Of a stretch of 64,000 nucleotides of DNA, positions 34,774-45,500 are shown one piece after another. The DNA is from Chitinophaga varians (GTDB lineage Bacteria > Bacteroidota > Bacteroidia > Chitinophagales > Chitinophagaceae): assembly GCF_014529945.1 (NCBI RefSeq), contig NZ_JACVFB010000001.1:620001-684000 (forward strand), given 5' to 3'. The position numbers and the translations under genes were made by a program. The notes below the pieces were generated by a model. The model ran no database searches. It was given only the letters and a program-made list of their open reading frames with translations, and was not told where the DNA came from. Every line of letters begins with the position of its first letter. The stretch's first letter is position 1.

Positions 34774-37700
34774 ATGCAAAATGTCAACCAATCGCGTTGC
34801 CGCCGGCAAAGAACGGCGGTACTAAAGCCTCTAGTCATTATGAAGCTGTCTTTTGTTATTGTTTTATTGTCCTGTCTGCAGGTGGCCGCCACCGGCTATT
34901 CCCAGCGCCGGGTAACACTGTCGGTCAGGGATACGGAGATCAAAAAGGTGCTGGACCGCATCTCCGGGCAGACAGACGTACGTTTTCTGTACAGCGACCG
35001 TAAAGTGGACCTGCACCGTAAAGTGAGCCTGCATGCGGAAGAAGAGCCGCTGCCCGTACTGCTGGACAAACTGCTGGCCGGCAGCGGATTTACCTATAAA
35101 GAACTGGAAAATAAACTGGTGGTCATCATCCCCGAAAATACCGGCTGGGACAATATCCAGGTGAAAGGAAAAGTGACCGGCGCAGATGATGGCAGCCCGC
35201 TGCCCGGTGTAACGGTACAGGTGAAAGGTACTGCCATCGGTACGCTGACAGACGAAAATGGTAACTTTCAACTCAACGCGCCCGCCGGCGGTACGCTGCT
35301 GTTCCGCTATGTAGGGTACGACCAGCTGGAGCTGCCGGTGAAAGGCAGTATGCAGGTGCAACTGAAAAAATCTTCCAGCGCCCTCTCAGAAGTAGTGGTG
35401 GTAGGTTACGGTACCACCCAGAAAAAAGACCTCACCGGCTCTGTCGTGAGCGTCACGCCCAAAGATTTTAATAAAGGCATCATCAGCAACCCGGTACAGG
35501 TACTGCAGGGTAAAGTGGCAGGCCTGGTGATCAGCAAACCCGGCGGCAATCCCAACGGAAAAATCAGCATCCGGCTGAGAGGCGCTTCCTCCCTGTCGGC
35601 CAGCAGCCAGCCACTGTTTGTGGTAGACGGTATCCCCGGTATCGACATCAACGTGGTACCGCCGGACGATATCGTGTCCATCGATGTGCTGAAAGACGCT
35701 TCGGCTGCTGCTATCTACGGCTCCCGCGGCGCCAACGGCGTTATTATCGTCACCACCCGCCGCGGTAAGGAAGGCGCTCCGCAGGTGTCGTATAGCGGTT
35801 ACGTAGGCTTCGACCAGATCGCTAACACCTACGACGTAGTGAATGCAGACCAATACCGCAAATACCTGAAGGATAATAATATTGACCCTAATGGTTTTGA
35901 CCTCGGCTCCGGCACCAACTGGCAGAAAGCCATCTCCCGCACAGGCGTGAGCCATAACCATAACCTCTCCATGGGCGGTGGTAAAGGTGATACCCGCTAC
36001 AGCGCTTCGGTGAACTATCTCAATAACCAGGGGGCCATTATCAATTCCGGGCTGGAACGCATCATCGGCCGCATCACCCTCGATCAGGGCATCTTCGACA
36101 ACCGGCTTCGTATAGGCCTGTCCATGAACTACGTAGGCGAGAAAAACCGCTACCAGGGCCTGAACCCGGACGACCAGGGTGATAACCGCATCTGGGAACA
36201 GTCCATCGCCTATAATCCTACCGCGCCCATTTATAAACCCGATGGCACTTATTTCGAAAAACTCGATATCAACGATAACTACAACCCGGTAGCACTGGCC
36301 AACCAGATCAACCATCAGCGCGCATTCAATAAATTTATCGGATCTGCCAAGATCACCTACGATATCACGAAAAACCTGACCTACGATGTGCTGTTAGGAC
36401 TGGAAAGAGCTTCCGCCGACAGAGGCATTTATTACTCCAAAAAATCACCCGTGATAGAAGGCGCCGGCAGCAACGGTACCGCTACCCGTGAATCCAAAAC
36501 ATGGGACAACAAAACACTGGAGACCTATTTCACCTACAGCAAACAATGGAAACAACACAACCTGAAAGTAACTGCCGGTTATTCCTATCAGAATTTCTTC
36601 AATAACTCCATGACCGCCGGCAATACTCAGTTTGTGTCCGATATCTTTGGCTACAACAACCTGGGCGCCGGCCAGGCTGACCTGCCTACCGTTGGTTCCG
36701 GGGCAGGAGAGAATGCGTTGGTGTCTTTCATCGGCCGCGCCTTCTACAGCTATCACGATAAATACCTGCTCACCGGTACCATCCGCCGCGATGGCTCCAC
36801 CCGTTTCGGTAAGGACAAAAAATGGGGCACCTTCCCCTCCGCCTCTTTCGCCTGGCGTATGACACAGGAACCTTTCCTGTCAGGAACTTCCTGGCTGGAA
36901 GACCTGAAACTGCGTGTAGGCTACGGCGTTACCGGTAACCAGGAAATCGATAACTATAAATCACCTTTGACATATAGCCCTGGTGGTAAAGTGCTGGACA
37001 ACGGCCGCTGGGTAACATCCTACGTCATCGGGCAAAATGAAAATCCCAATCTGCGTTGGGAATCCACCGCGCAATTTAATGCCGGCATCGACTTCAGCAT
37101 CTTCAAAGGCCGGCTGACCGGTACCCTCGAGTACTACGACAAACGGACCAAAGACCTGTTGTTCAACTACAACGTGCCCTCTCCGCCGTACCTGTTCCCC
37201 ACCATTCTGGCCAACGTAGGACAGATCAGCAACAAAGGGGTGGAGCTGTCGCTCAGTGCAGGCGTGATTCAGCGGAAAGATTTCAGCTGGGATGTTTCCT
37301 TCAACATCTCCCGTAACTATAATGAGATCCTCTCCATCGCAAACGACCAGTTCAAGAGCGACGCTATCTATGCCGGTACCGTGGGCGCGCGCGGCCTTAC
37401 CGCTGTACAGATCGTGAAAGTGGTGCCGGGTTACTCTATCGGTACCTTCTACATTCCGCAGTTCAACGGTGTGGATGCCAATGGTAACCAGCAGTTCAAA
37501 GACCTCGACGGCAACGGTTCCTTCGACTTCCGCAGCGACAGCCGCGTAGCGGGTAACGGTCTGCCTAAATACCAGGCCGGTCTTGCCAACACTTTCCGCT
37601 ACAAAAACTTCGATCTCAATTTCCTGTTGCGCAGCCTGTTCGGCTATCAGATCTTCAACGCCACAGAACTGGTGCTCAGCGATCGTTTCAGCCGCATGCC

Positions 37701-38013
37701 CGGAAGGAATATCATCGCTAAATATGCCGACAGCAATATCCGCGGCACCTATGTGTCTGACCGCTTCATCGAAAACGGCGCGTTCCTGCGGCTCGACAAC
37801 TTCACGCTGGGGTATAACATCCCGGCGGCCAATAGTAAATGGTTCGCCAACCCGCGGGTATATATCTCCGGACAGAATCTCTTCATCCTGACCGCCTATT
37901 CCGGCCTGGACCCTGAATTGCCCATCGATGGCCTCGCGCCCGGTATCGATAACCGGAACGTATATCCGAAAACACGCTCGCTCGCAGTGGGCTTTACGGT
38001 GAACTTTAAATAA
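34774..38013 (+). CDS. SusC/RagA TonB-dependent transporter with STN domain
   Basis: Protein of 1079 residues. The start at 34774 keeps the extended N-region usual for these proteins; the hydrophobic core begins at MKLSFVIVLL (34840) and the signal ends AATGYSQ. Then come the STN domain (about 47-119, VTLSVRDTEIKKVLDRISGQ), a carboxypeptidase-D-like domain (about 128-205, GSPLPGVTVQVKGT), plug from SEVVVVGYGTTQKKDLTG, KDASAAAIYGSRGANGVII, and a barrel ending LAVGFTVNFK. It should both import an unknown ligand and signal to FecR/sigma upstream. Its SusD starts 2 bp after its stop. Confidence 0.95.
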   Translation: MQNVNQSRCRRQRTAVLKPLVIMKLSFVIVLLSCLQVAATGYSQRRVTLSVRDTEIKKVLDRISGQTDVRFLYSDRKVDLHRKVSLHAEEEPLPVLLDKLLAGSGFTYKELENKLVVIIPENTGWDNIQVKGKVTGADDGSPLPGVTVQVKGTAIGTLTDENGNFQLNAPAGGTLLFRYVGYDQLELPVKGSMQVQLKKSSSALSEVVVVGYGTTQKKDLTGSVVSVTPKDFNKGIISNPVQVLQGKVAGLVISKPGGNPNGKISIRLRGASSLSASSQPLFVVDGIPGIDINVVPPDDIVSIDVLKDASAAAIYGSRGANGVIIVTTRRGKEGAPQVSYSGYVGFDQIANTYDVVNADQYRKYLKDNNIDPNGFDLGSGTNWQKAISRTGVSHNHNLSMGGGKGDTRYSASVNYLNNQGAIINSGLERIIGRITLDQGIFDNRLRIGLSMNYVGEKNRYQGLNPDDQGDNRIWEQSIAYNPTAPIYKPDGTYFEKLDINDNYNPVALANQINHQRAFNKFIGSAKITYDITKNLTYDVLLGLERASADRGIYYSKKSPVIEGAGSNGTATRESKTWDNKTLETYFTYSKQWKQHNLKVTAGYSYQNFFNNSMTAGNTQFVSDIFGYNNLGAGQADLPTVGSGAGENALVSFIGRAFYSYHDKYLLTGTIRRDGSTRFGKDKKWGTFPSASFAWRMTQEPFLSGTSWLEDLKLRVGYGVTGNQEIDNYKSPLTYSPGGKVLDNGRWVTSYVIGQNENPNLRWESTAQFNAGIDFSIFKGRLTGTLEYYDKRTKDLLFNYNVPSPPYLFPTILANVGQISNKGVELSLSAGVIQRKDFSWDVSFNISRNYNEILSIANDQFKSDAIYAGTVGARGLTAVQIVKVVPGYSIGTFYIPQFNGVDANGNQQFKDLDGNGSFDFRSDSRVAGNGLPKYQAGLANTFRYKNFDLNFLLRSLFGYQIFNATELVLSDRFSRMPGRNIIAKYADSNIRGTYVSDRFIENGAFLRLDNFTLGYNIPAANSKWFANPRVYISGQNLFILTAYSGLDPELPIDGLAPGIDNRNVYPKTRSLAVGFTVNFK

Positions 38014-38015
38014 AT

Positions 38016-39518
38016 ATGATGATCATGAAAACAAGTATCTTAAAATATACCTTACTGGCAGGCATGGCCTGTTCCGTTTTCAGCTGTACCAAGCTGGATG
38101 AAACGTTCTATGACCGTGGTACAGACGACAACTTCCTCAAAACAGAAGATGAGCTCAACGCCTTCGCCAACGGCGCTTATGCCAATATGCGCAGCTACCG
38201 CGACGCCTATTGGAAAATGAATGAAGTCACCACCGACGAAACCACCGTGCCTTCCCGCGGCGCCGACTGGAACGAAGGTGGCCTGTGGCGCGTACTGATC
38301 AGTCACCAGTTTCCGGTAACCCATCAGTATATCAATGACATGTGGAACAGCATCTACCAAAATGGTGTCAACCCGGTCAACGCCATCCTGCAAAAGCTGG
38401 ACCAGTCCACGCTGCAGCTACCTACCAAAGACCAGATCAAAGCACAGATGAAAGTGCTGCGTGCCTTTCATTTTTATCTGGCCATGGACGCTTTCGGTAA
38501 CATTCCCATTGTGACTTCCTTCAGCCAGGCAGAGCCGCCTAAAAATACGCCCCGGGCGCAGGCCTTTACATTCATTGAAAAAGAGATCCTGGACAATATC
38601 CAGGCGTTGCCCGCAGAACTGAACACTAAAAACTACGGTAAAGTCACCAAAGGGATGGGCTTCATGCTGCTCGCCCGACTATATGCCAACGCGGAAGTAT
38701 ATACGGGAACGCCACGCTGGAACGACTGTATCCGTATGTGCGACTCCGTTACCAAACAAGGCTACCAGCTCGAGGCGGACTATTTCGCTAATTTCTCCAC
38801 CCACAACGAATCCTCCAAAGAGAACATCTTTGTGGTACCCTACGACGCTATCAATGCCAAAGGTATGATGCTGCATTATCTGACGCTGCATTACAACAAC
38901 CGCTATACCTACGGACTGCCCAGCGCCCCATGGAACGGATGGTGTACACTGAAAGCGCATTATGAATCCTATGACAATGACGACAAACGTAAAACCATGT
39001 TCCTCGTTGGTCAACAGTATGCGCAGGATGGTACGCCGCTGAAGACCGAACAGGGTGCTCCCCTCATCTTTACACCGGAGATTAATGATCTGGCCAACGC
39101 CACCCAAACAGAAGGTGTACGTATCGTTAAATATGAGATAGAGAAGAACACGCCCTACGCTGACCAGGACAACGATCTCGTGATTTTCCGCTACGCCGAT
39201 GCCCTCCTGCTGAAAGCAGAATGCCTGCTGCGTACCGGCCAGGCTGCACCGGCCCTGGCGTTGGTGAACGAAGTGCGGGCCCGCAACTTCGCCGTGGCCA
39301 AACCATTGCTGACGCTGACACTTGATAATATGCTGGCCGAAAGAGGCCGGGAATTTATCTGGGAAGGTTGCCGCCGGCAAGACCTCATCCGGTTCGGCAA
39401 ATGGAACAGTGAATGGCAGTTCCACCCGGCCGATGCCGAATTCAGGAAACTGTTCCCTATCCCGCAAGCCCAGCTGGACGCTAACCCGAATTTGGTGCAG
39501 AATCCGGGATATAAATAA
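38016..39518 (+). CDS. SusD/RagB-family lipoprotein
   Basis: Protein of 500 residues with a lipobox VFSC (Cys24). SusD segments: LKTEDELNAFANGAYANMRS, VLRAFHFYLAMDAFGNIPIV, MGFMLLARLYANAEVY, IFRYADALLLKAECLLRTGQ, VNEVRARNF, EGCRRQDLIRFGKWN and LFPIPQAQLDANPNL. The SYRDAYWKMNEVTTDETTVP part near the start is typical of a SusD subgroup that pairs with STN-SusC proteins. No enzyme gene follows; the operon ends at a terminator 33 bp past the stop. Confidence 0.95.
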   Translation: MMIMKTSILKYTLLAGMACSVFSCTKLDETFYDRGTDDNFLKTEDELNAFANGAYANMRSYRDAYWKMNEVTTDETTVPSRGADWNEGGLWRVLISHQFPVTHQYINDMWNSIYQNGVNPVNAILQKLDQSTLQLPTKDQIKAQMKVLRAFHFYLAMDAFGNIPIVTSFSQAEPPKNTPRAQAFTFIEKEILDNIQALPAELNTKNYGKVTKGMGFMLLARLYANAEVYTGTPRWNDCIRMCDSVTKQGYQLEADYFANFSTHNESSKENIFVVPYDAINAKGMMLHYLTLHYNNRYTYGLPSAPWNGWCTLKAHYESYDNDDKRKTMFLVGQQYAQDGTPLKTEQGAPLIFTPEINDLANATQTEGVRIVKYEIEKNTPYADQDNDLVIFRYADALLLKAECLLRTGQAAPALALVNEVRARNFAVAKPLLTLTLDNMLAERGREFIWEGCRRQDLIRFGKWNSEWQFHPADAEFRKLFPIPQAQLDANPNLVQNPGYK

Positions 39519-39550
39519 TTAATACTGCAGTCCGGAAGACAAAAACAAAA

Positions 39551-39586
39551 GCCTTAGCGATGATCAATGGATCGCTAAGGCTTTTA
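39551..39586 (+). terminator. intrinsic terminator of the sigma-FecR-SusCD operon
   Basis: Stem GCCTTAGCGAT/ATCGCTAAGGC (11 bp, perfect) followed by TTTTATAA. The same stem recurs in the terminator at 41084-41115. Confidence 0.85.
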
Positions 39587-39662
39587 TAATATTGTTCCAT
39601 TTGTGGAATATTGTATACATTCATTTCCTGCGACGTATTGTTCCCGCAGAACCACTAACATC

Positions 39663-40130
39663 ATGAAAAAAATATACACTACTGCCTTATGCCTGCTGTT
39701 TGGCTGTATAACAGTATCCGGCCAGGTTGCGACCAATACAGAGTCGAAAGACTCAACAAATATCTATTATCAGGCATTTCTTCAGTACTGCTCCGGCGCT
39801 CCCGAAGGGCATAGGGAAACATTGCTGGTGGAGGAAGATAATATAACAACGAAAAGTATTCCCAGGCGAATGGGGGCTTTTGATATCGAGATACTTAATT
39901 ATTCAGCTATTAAGAATAGATTGAAAAAGGAGACGTCGCTAACGGTGATCAGAATAATTCCCCTGCGCATGGAGGGAGGGGTGTTCTTTATCGATATAAT
40001 TCCCTTTGGCGTGACAAAAAGTTCGAAAGGGCTGAATTACGGCAACAGTGGAGGATATGGGATCGAGTTCCGATACAATTGTTCCAGCAAGAAATTTGAG
40101 TTGCTGGCGGTTAAAAGGGGAAGTGTGTAA
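39663..40130 (+). CDS. secreted protein of unknown function
   Basis: Protein of 155 residues started at the ATG at 39663 for a clean signal peptide (MKKIYTTALCLLFGCITVSGQ); an upstream in-frame ATG at 39603 lies in leader sequence. Mature part: a short helical region (YYQAFLQYCSG), then beta-rich LTVIRIIPLRMEGGVFFIDIIPFGV and IEFRYNCSSKKFELL. The IIPL ... FFIDIIPF ... GG pattern recalls small secreted Bacteroidota proteins of unknown role. It is the first of three small exported proteins on the same strand. Confidence 0.7.
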   Translation: MKKIYTTALCLLFGCITVSGQVATNTESKDSTNIYYQAFLQYCSGAPEGHRETLLVEEDNITTKSIPRRMGAFDIEILNYSAIKNRLKKETSLTVIRIIPLRMEGGVFFIDIIPFGVTKSSKGLNYGNSGGYGIEFRYNCSSKKFELLAVKRGSV

Positions 40131-40166
40131 ATACTGAAATCCGACGTTGTTACTTAAGCGACAAAT

Positions 40167-40673
40167 ATGCGGAAATTGAATTTTTTGATTCCGGTGATGA
40201 TCCTGTTTTTATATTCCTGTAACTATGCTCTGTTCGTACCTAAGCATAACGTATTACACGTTTGTACAGGATATTTGATGTATTACAATAACCGGGAGTA
40301 TTTCTTCCCGGAAAAAAATATTCGCGGGAATAATTTTTTCTCCAAAAAGGTAAGGAAGAATGGATATATACTGCGTGTGAATGAATGGGGAGAGAACTTT
40401 TCATCTATTGGTCAAAAATATATTATCGGTAATTATTATCCGGTGAAGGATACTTTGGTGCTGATAGAAGATTCCGTGAGCATCATTCCGGTTGAAACAG
40501 TTTCTGTGTCGGCGGGGTTTAAGAGAAAAGGGGGTACTGCTTATTGGCGAATACGATATGGTGGGCGAGATTTTTTTCTGAACTATGCCGGCGCCAATCA
40601 TCAATATGTTTGGAGAGTGTATCCGATATTGGATAGCGATAAGTCAGCCCGGGGAGTAAAGAAGCAAGATTAA
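40167..40673 (+). CDS. lipoprotein of unknown function
   Basis: Protein of 168 residues with a lipoprotein signal (MRKLNFLIPVMILFLYSC, Cys18). The mature part is beta-rich with repeated aromatic-strand units (YLMYYNNREYFFPEKN, YWRIRYGGRDFFLNYAGAN). It starts 36 bp after the upstream secreted protein and lies 12 bp before the next lipoprotein, so the three are likely one operon. I do not recognise the family. Confidence 0.7.
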   Translation: MRKLNFLIPVMILFLYSCNYALFVPKHNVLHVCTGYLMYYNNREYFFPEKNIRGNNFFSKKVRKNGYILRVNEWGENFSSIGQKYIIGNYYPVKDTLVLIEDSVSIIPVETVSVSAGFKRKGGTAYWRIRYGGRDFFLNYAGANHQYVWRVYPILDSDKSARGVKKQD

Positions 40674-40685
40674 CATTGTTTGCAC

Positions 40686-41069
40686 ATGAAGATAGTTTTA
40701 TTTATACCGCTGTTCAGTTTTCTTTTAAGCTGTAGTTTCGAGGAACCTAAATTTGTACGAAAACAAATTGACAATCAAGACATCTCGATAAAGTGGTTTT
40801 ATTATAGTCACCTCACCAACAATAGCCCCGACCTGGTAGTGGTGGAAAAAAACGGTAATAGAAAAGAGATCTTTAAAGCAACATGGACTGTTCTGGACGT
40901 AACCCTTAAAGACCACGACATTATCCTGAAGACACTCGGGCCGTCAAAAAGCATGGTATTTACAAAACACATGGATGAAGAAGTGTTTGGATATAAGATT
41001 ACCTTAGATACAACGGGTACTTATAACGAGACAAAATTAATACCTGACGGGGTAAAAGAAGGCAGATAA
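40686..41069 (+). CDS. small lipoprotein of unknown function
   Basis: Protein of 127 residues from the ATG at 40686 (MKIVLFIPLFSFLLSC, lipobox Cys16); a TTG two codons earlier is also possible. The mature part is a compact beta-type domain (ISIKWFYYSHLTNNSPDLVVV, then WTVLDVTLKDHDIILKTLG, then YKITLDTTGTYNE). There are no Cys in the mature part and no recognised motif. It is the third gene of the exported trio and is followed by a terminator. Confidence 0.65.
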   Translation: MKIVLFIPLFSFLLSCSFEEPKFVRKQIDNQDISIKWFYYSHLTNNSPDLVVVEKNGNRKEIFKATWTVLDVTLKDHDIILKTLGPSKSMVFTKHMDEEVFGYKITLDTTGTYNETKLIPDGVKEGR

Positions 41070-41083
41070 CACAACATGATAAA

Positions 41084-41115
41084 GGCCTTAGCGATCAATC
41101 ATCATCGCTAAGGCC
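41084..41115. terminator. bidirectional terminator between convergent operons
   Basis: Stem GGCCTTAGCGAT/ATCGCTAAGGCC (12 bp, perfect), with pyrimidine-rich CTTTCCTTTT after it on plus and a weaker T tract on minus. It serves the lipoprotein trio and the SusD gene ending at 41138. Its core stem is the same as at 39551-39581. Confidence 0.8.
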
Positions 41116-41137
41116 CTTTCCTTTTAATATCTATCCA

Positions 41138-42514
41138 CTAATACCCCGGATTCTGTGCAAATCCCATGATATCTATCTCCTGCTGCGGTATCGGATACAA
41201 CAACCGAAACGCCGGCAAATTCACTTTTTTATTCGCCAGTACTTCGGAGATAGCTCTGTTGGTGCGTACCAGATCAAACCAACGATCGCATTCGAAAGGC
41301 AGCTCCAGCCGGCGCTGTTTATACACTTCTGCGCGGAAACTGGCCTGGTCGGGTAAGTCAGTGGCGGTGAGGGCTGTCAGGCCGGAGCGGGTACGCACGT
41401 TGTTGAGGTAAGTAAACGCATTGCCATTGGCAATGTAGCCCTGCTCGTTTAGTACTTCTGCCTGCAGCAGGAGGATGTCCGCGAAGCGCAGCACGGGGAA
41501 GTCGTTGCCGGCGTTGCCGTTTACCGGCTGATCGAGGAACTTGCGCGGCATGATATTAGCGTTGCCGGTTGGTTTTACCGGGTCTACGAGCGGTTTGCGC
41601 AGATCGTTGGCGTCGTAGGCATTTGTCAGGGTGGTGTCGACGGTGATCACCTGTGAATTAGCGTACCAGAAGCCGTGGTCCTGATTGGCGACGCCTTTGG
41701 CGTAGCGGACCGCGAATACGATCTCCGCGTTGTACTTGTTGCCGGTATTGAATACGTCTGCTACATTAGGCAGCAGGGAAAATACTTTGGAGTCGATGAC
41801 ATCCTGTAATACCGTTTGTGCGTTACCGTATTTCTTTTCGTAGAGATATACTTTACCCAACAGCCCTTTGGCGGCGCCGGCGGTAATGCGTCCCAGATCG
41901 TTGGCCGGATAGGTGTTGGGCAGGTTGGCCGCGGCAAATGTAAGATCTTCTTCTATCAGCTTATAGGCGGCAGCCACCTCATCTCTTTTCAGGTTTACGG
42001 CACTGATGGGGTCTACTACGGTAGTCAGTACAGGTATGCCTCCCCAGAGCCGCACCAGGTTGAAGTAGTCCAGTGCGCGGATAAACCTCGCTTCCGCTTT
42101 GATACGGTTTTTCAGCTGTTCATCCATTTTGATACCGTCGATATTGCCCAGTAGGGTGTTGCAACGGAAAATACCATTGTATACGCCCACCCAGGTGTTG
42201 TAGAAGTTAGTATTGCCGGGGTTATCGGAATACCGGTTGATCTGATAGTTCTGGCCGGCATTGGAGGACGGGTCCTGATCGGTGAAATTGTCGGCCCTGG
42301 CTTCCATCAATACCTGAAAGGTGTTGCCATATTGACTGCTCAGTGCGAGGGATTCGTAACATCCGTTCACGGCGGTGATGGCATCGTCCTGTGTTTTGAA
42401 GAAGGTGCCCGGGGAGATGGCCGACGGCGGCGTCAGGTTCAGGAAGTCTTTACCACAGGCGCTCAGCAGGAATAGCAGTGCTGGCAAATATAATAAGTGC
42501 TTTTTCATGATCAT
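41138..42514 (-). CDS. SusD/RagB-family lipoprotein
   Basis: Protein of 458 residues with a lipobox LLSAC (Cys20 in the longer frame). Segments: KDFLNLTPPSAISPGTFFKT, AEARFIRALDYFNLVRLWGGIPVL, GLLGKVYLYEKKYGNAQTVL, FPVLRFADILLLQAEVLNEQ, LNNVRTRSGL, RRLELPFECDRWFDLVR and RLLYPIPQQEIDI. It is close in type to the SusD at 22642-24114. It starts 3 bp after its SusC partner ends, so the pair is translated together. Confidence 0.95.
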   Translation of the reverse strand: MIMKKHLLYLPALLFLLSACGKDFLNLTPPSAISPGTFFKTQDDAITAVNGCYESLALSSQYGNTFQVLMEARADNFTDQDPSSNAGQNYQINRYSDNPGNTNFYNTWVGVYNGIFRCNTLLGNIDGIKMDEQLKNRIKAEARFIRALDYFNLVRLWGGIPVLTTVVDPISAVNLKRDEVAAAYKLIEEDLTFAAANLPNTYPANDLGRITAGAAKGLLGKVYLYEKKYGNAQTVLQDVIDSKVFSLLPNVADVFNTGNKYNAEIVFAVRYAKGVANQDHGFWYANSQVITVDTTLTNAYDANDLRKPLVDPVKPTGNANIMPRKFLDQPVNGNAGNDFPVLRFADILLLQAEVLNEQGYIANGNAFTYLNNVRTRSGLTALTATDLPDQASFRAEVYKQRRLELPFECDRWFDLVRTNRAISEVLANKKVNLPAFRLLYPIPQQEIDIMGFAQNPGY

Positions 42515-42517
42515 TCG

Positions 42518-45500
42518 TTAAAAGGTGATGTTAAGACCAAGAGAATACGTGCGTGCAAGGGGATAGGAGCCATAGTCCTCCCCGGCAGTCAACGCATTAT
42601 CGGTACGGTTGCTGATCTCCGGATTGAACAGGGAGTAGTTGGTAAAGGTGAACGGGTTCTGTACCGCACCGTATATTCTTGCGGCAGAGAGATGGACACG
42701 GCCCAGCAGAGAGGATGGGAAATTGTATCCCAGCGCGATGTTCCGTACCCTTACGAAAGAACCGTCTTCCACATGCCAGGAGGAGGTGATACCGTTGCCA
42801 CCGGTGGCGAGGCGGTTAGGTCTGTTGATATAGCCGTTACCGATATTGTCCGGAGACACGTAATGGTCTTTGACGAAGCTCAGGTTGTTGAAGTTACCTT
42901 CCACATTGGCGATGTAGCGTCGGAAGAGATTGAGGATTTTATTACCCTGACTGCCCTGTATCGAAAAACTGAAGTCCAGCTGTTTGTAGCGTACGGTGTT
43001 ACTGAAACCGAAGATGTACTTAGGCTGGAAGCTGCCGACAATGGCCCGGTCGTTAGCATCAATCTTACCATCGCTGTTGATGTCCCTGAATTTAAGATCG
43101 CCTACATAAGTAGGGTTGCTGGTTTTGGCGGAGCCGTCCAGATCAGCTTTGTCGCGGTAGATGCCATCAGTCACGTACAGATAATAGGAACCGATTGTTT
43201 CGCCGATTTTAGTGATGAAATAGGCGTTGCCGGTGCCACCGGTAGCGATGATAGGCGCGCCGGAGGGGCCCAGGCGGGTAACTTTGTTTTTGTTGAAGGC
43301 GATGTTGGCGTTGCCTTCCAGCGACCAGTCTTTGCCTAGTTTCTTATTGTAGGATAAGGTTATTTCCACGCCGCGGTTGTTCAGCGCACCGATGTTTTGC
43401 AGATAGGTGCTGAACCCCGAGATGCCCGGTACGGGGAGATTCAGCAATAGCTTGGTGGTATTGGAGTTGTAGTAATCAACGGTCAGGTTCAGGACATCTT
43501 TAAAGAGTCCTATTTCCACGCCGGCATCGAAGCTGGCGGTGCTTTCCCAGGTAAGGTCCGGATTGGCGGGCGTTACCACCGATACACCGTTCACCAGCGT
43601 CTGATTGCCGAGGATATAGTTGCTGTTGGTGGCGTTGGTGCCGTTATAGTTGGCCAGCTGCGCCAGCGAACCATAGTTGGGTATCTGGAAGTTACCGGTG
43701 AGACCATAGCTGCTCCTGATTTTCAGGGAACTGATGACATTCACGCTTTTAAAAAACGGTTCGTTGGATACCTGCCATGCTGCTGAGATAGCCGGGAAGG
43801 AAGCCCATTTTTTGTTGATGCCGAAACGGGAGGAGCCGTCTCTTCTCACGGAACCGGTGACAAAGTATTTATCGCCGTAGCTGTATTGCACCCTTGCCAG
43901 CCAGGAGTTCAGGCTCCATTGTTCCTGTGAGGAGGCGCCGGCATTGATTTGACCGGCATTGAGCGTGGTCACGATGTCTGTCGGGAAATTGATGGCGGTC
44001 AGCGTATTGTGCTCCTGGTTTTCTTTCTGGGCGGTGAAGCCGGCGAGTGCGTCTATTTTATGTTTTCCGAAGCTCTTCGCATAGGAGACGGTATGTTCTA
44101 TCAGCCAGTTCGTGTATTGGTCGGTGTTAGAGAAACCGGTGGCTACGGAAGGCAGCGTGCCGGAAGGGATCGGGAGGGTGGAAGGGCGGTAGTAGTCCCG
44201 GCGGAAAGTATTGATGTCTGTTCCGGCGGAAATTTTGTATTTCAGGCCGCTGAGTATTTCGTATTCCATATAGGCATTGGCCATCAGGCGGAAGTTCTTC
44301 ATACGGTCTTTGATCAGGCTGGCTACCGCTACGGGGTTCAGCTGGTTGGTTTGTCCATAGCCCCACACGTTGACGGAATCAGCAAAGGTGCCGTCGGGGT
44401 TGCGTACCGGGAAGATGGGCGCATATCCCAGCGCGAGTGCCACCACGCCGGAGTTGGGCGCAAACCAGGGGCCTTCTGCATTGACGAGGTGGTTGTCGGT
44501 AAAGGAAGGGTTCATATTCACGCCAAAGCGGAACCGCTTACTGCCACCGTCAATCCGGAATCGGCTGGAATAACGTTTGTAGTTGTTGTTGATCACGATA
44601 CCATCCTGATTGAGGTAGTTACCGGAGAAATAATAAGACAGGTTGTCACTGCCGCCGTAGATGCTGACGGTATGACTTTGCATGGGCGCCTGGCGGAAGA
44701 TTTCTTTCTGCCAGTCGGTATTGGTGAGTCCCTGCTGACCGGCCAGATAAGGCAATACCTGCGGAGGTACCCAGGTAGACGGATTTCTGGGGCGTACACT
44801 GTTAGGATCTGTTGGTTTGCCACCCGGCACCGCGTCCAGATAGGCGTTGTTATGACCGTCGTATACCAGTTTGGCATAGTCGTAGGCGTTCAGCACATCC
44901 ACATGTTTGTTGACGTTTTGGATGCCGTAATTCGCATCATAGTTGACGGTCAGTTTGCCGGCGGTACCTTTTTTAGTACGAATGAGTACTACGCCGGTGG
45001 AACCTCTGGAGCCATATATGGCCGCTGATGCGGCGTCTTTTAATACGTCAATGGAGGCGATATCATTGATATTGATGGAGGCGAGCGGATTGGCCGGTTG
45101 CTGATAGCTGTTCACGCCCGGAGAAGCATTGCGGGTGTCATTGGTGACCGGCATGCCGTCTATGACGAACAGGGGATTATTACCGGCGCTGATGGAACCT
45201 ACGCCGCGTACACGGATAGATACGTTGCCGCCGGGAGCGCCGTTGGTCTGCATCACCTGTATGCCGGCCATCTTACCGGCCAGGGCCTGATCGAAGGAAG
45301 TGACCGGCTGCTGCATCAGATCGGCGGAGCGGACAGAGGCTACTGCGCCGGTCAGCTCTTTTCTGGTGCGGCTGCCATAACCCACTACCACCAGCTCGTT
45401 CAGGCCGTGGCTGGATTCCTTCATTCGTACCAGCAGCAGGTTGCCTTCTCCTGCTTTTACCGTAAAACCATCTACGCGGTTGGTTTCATAACCGATAAAG

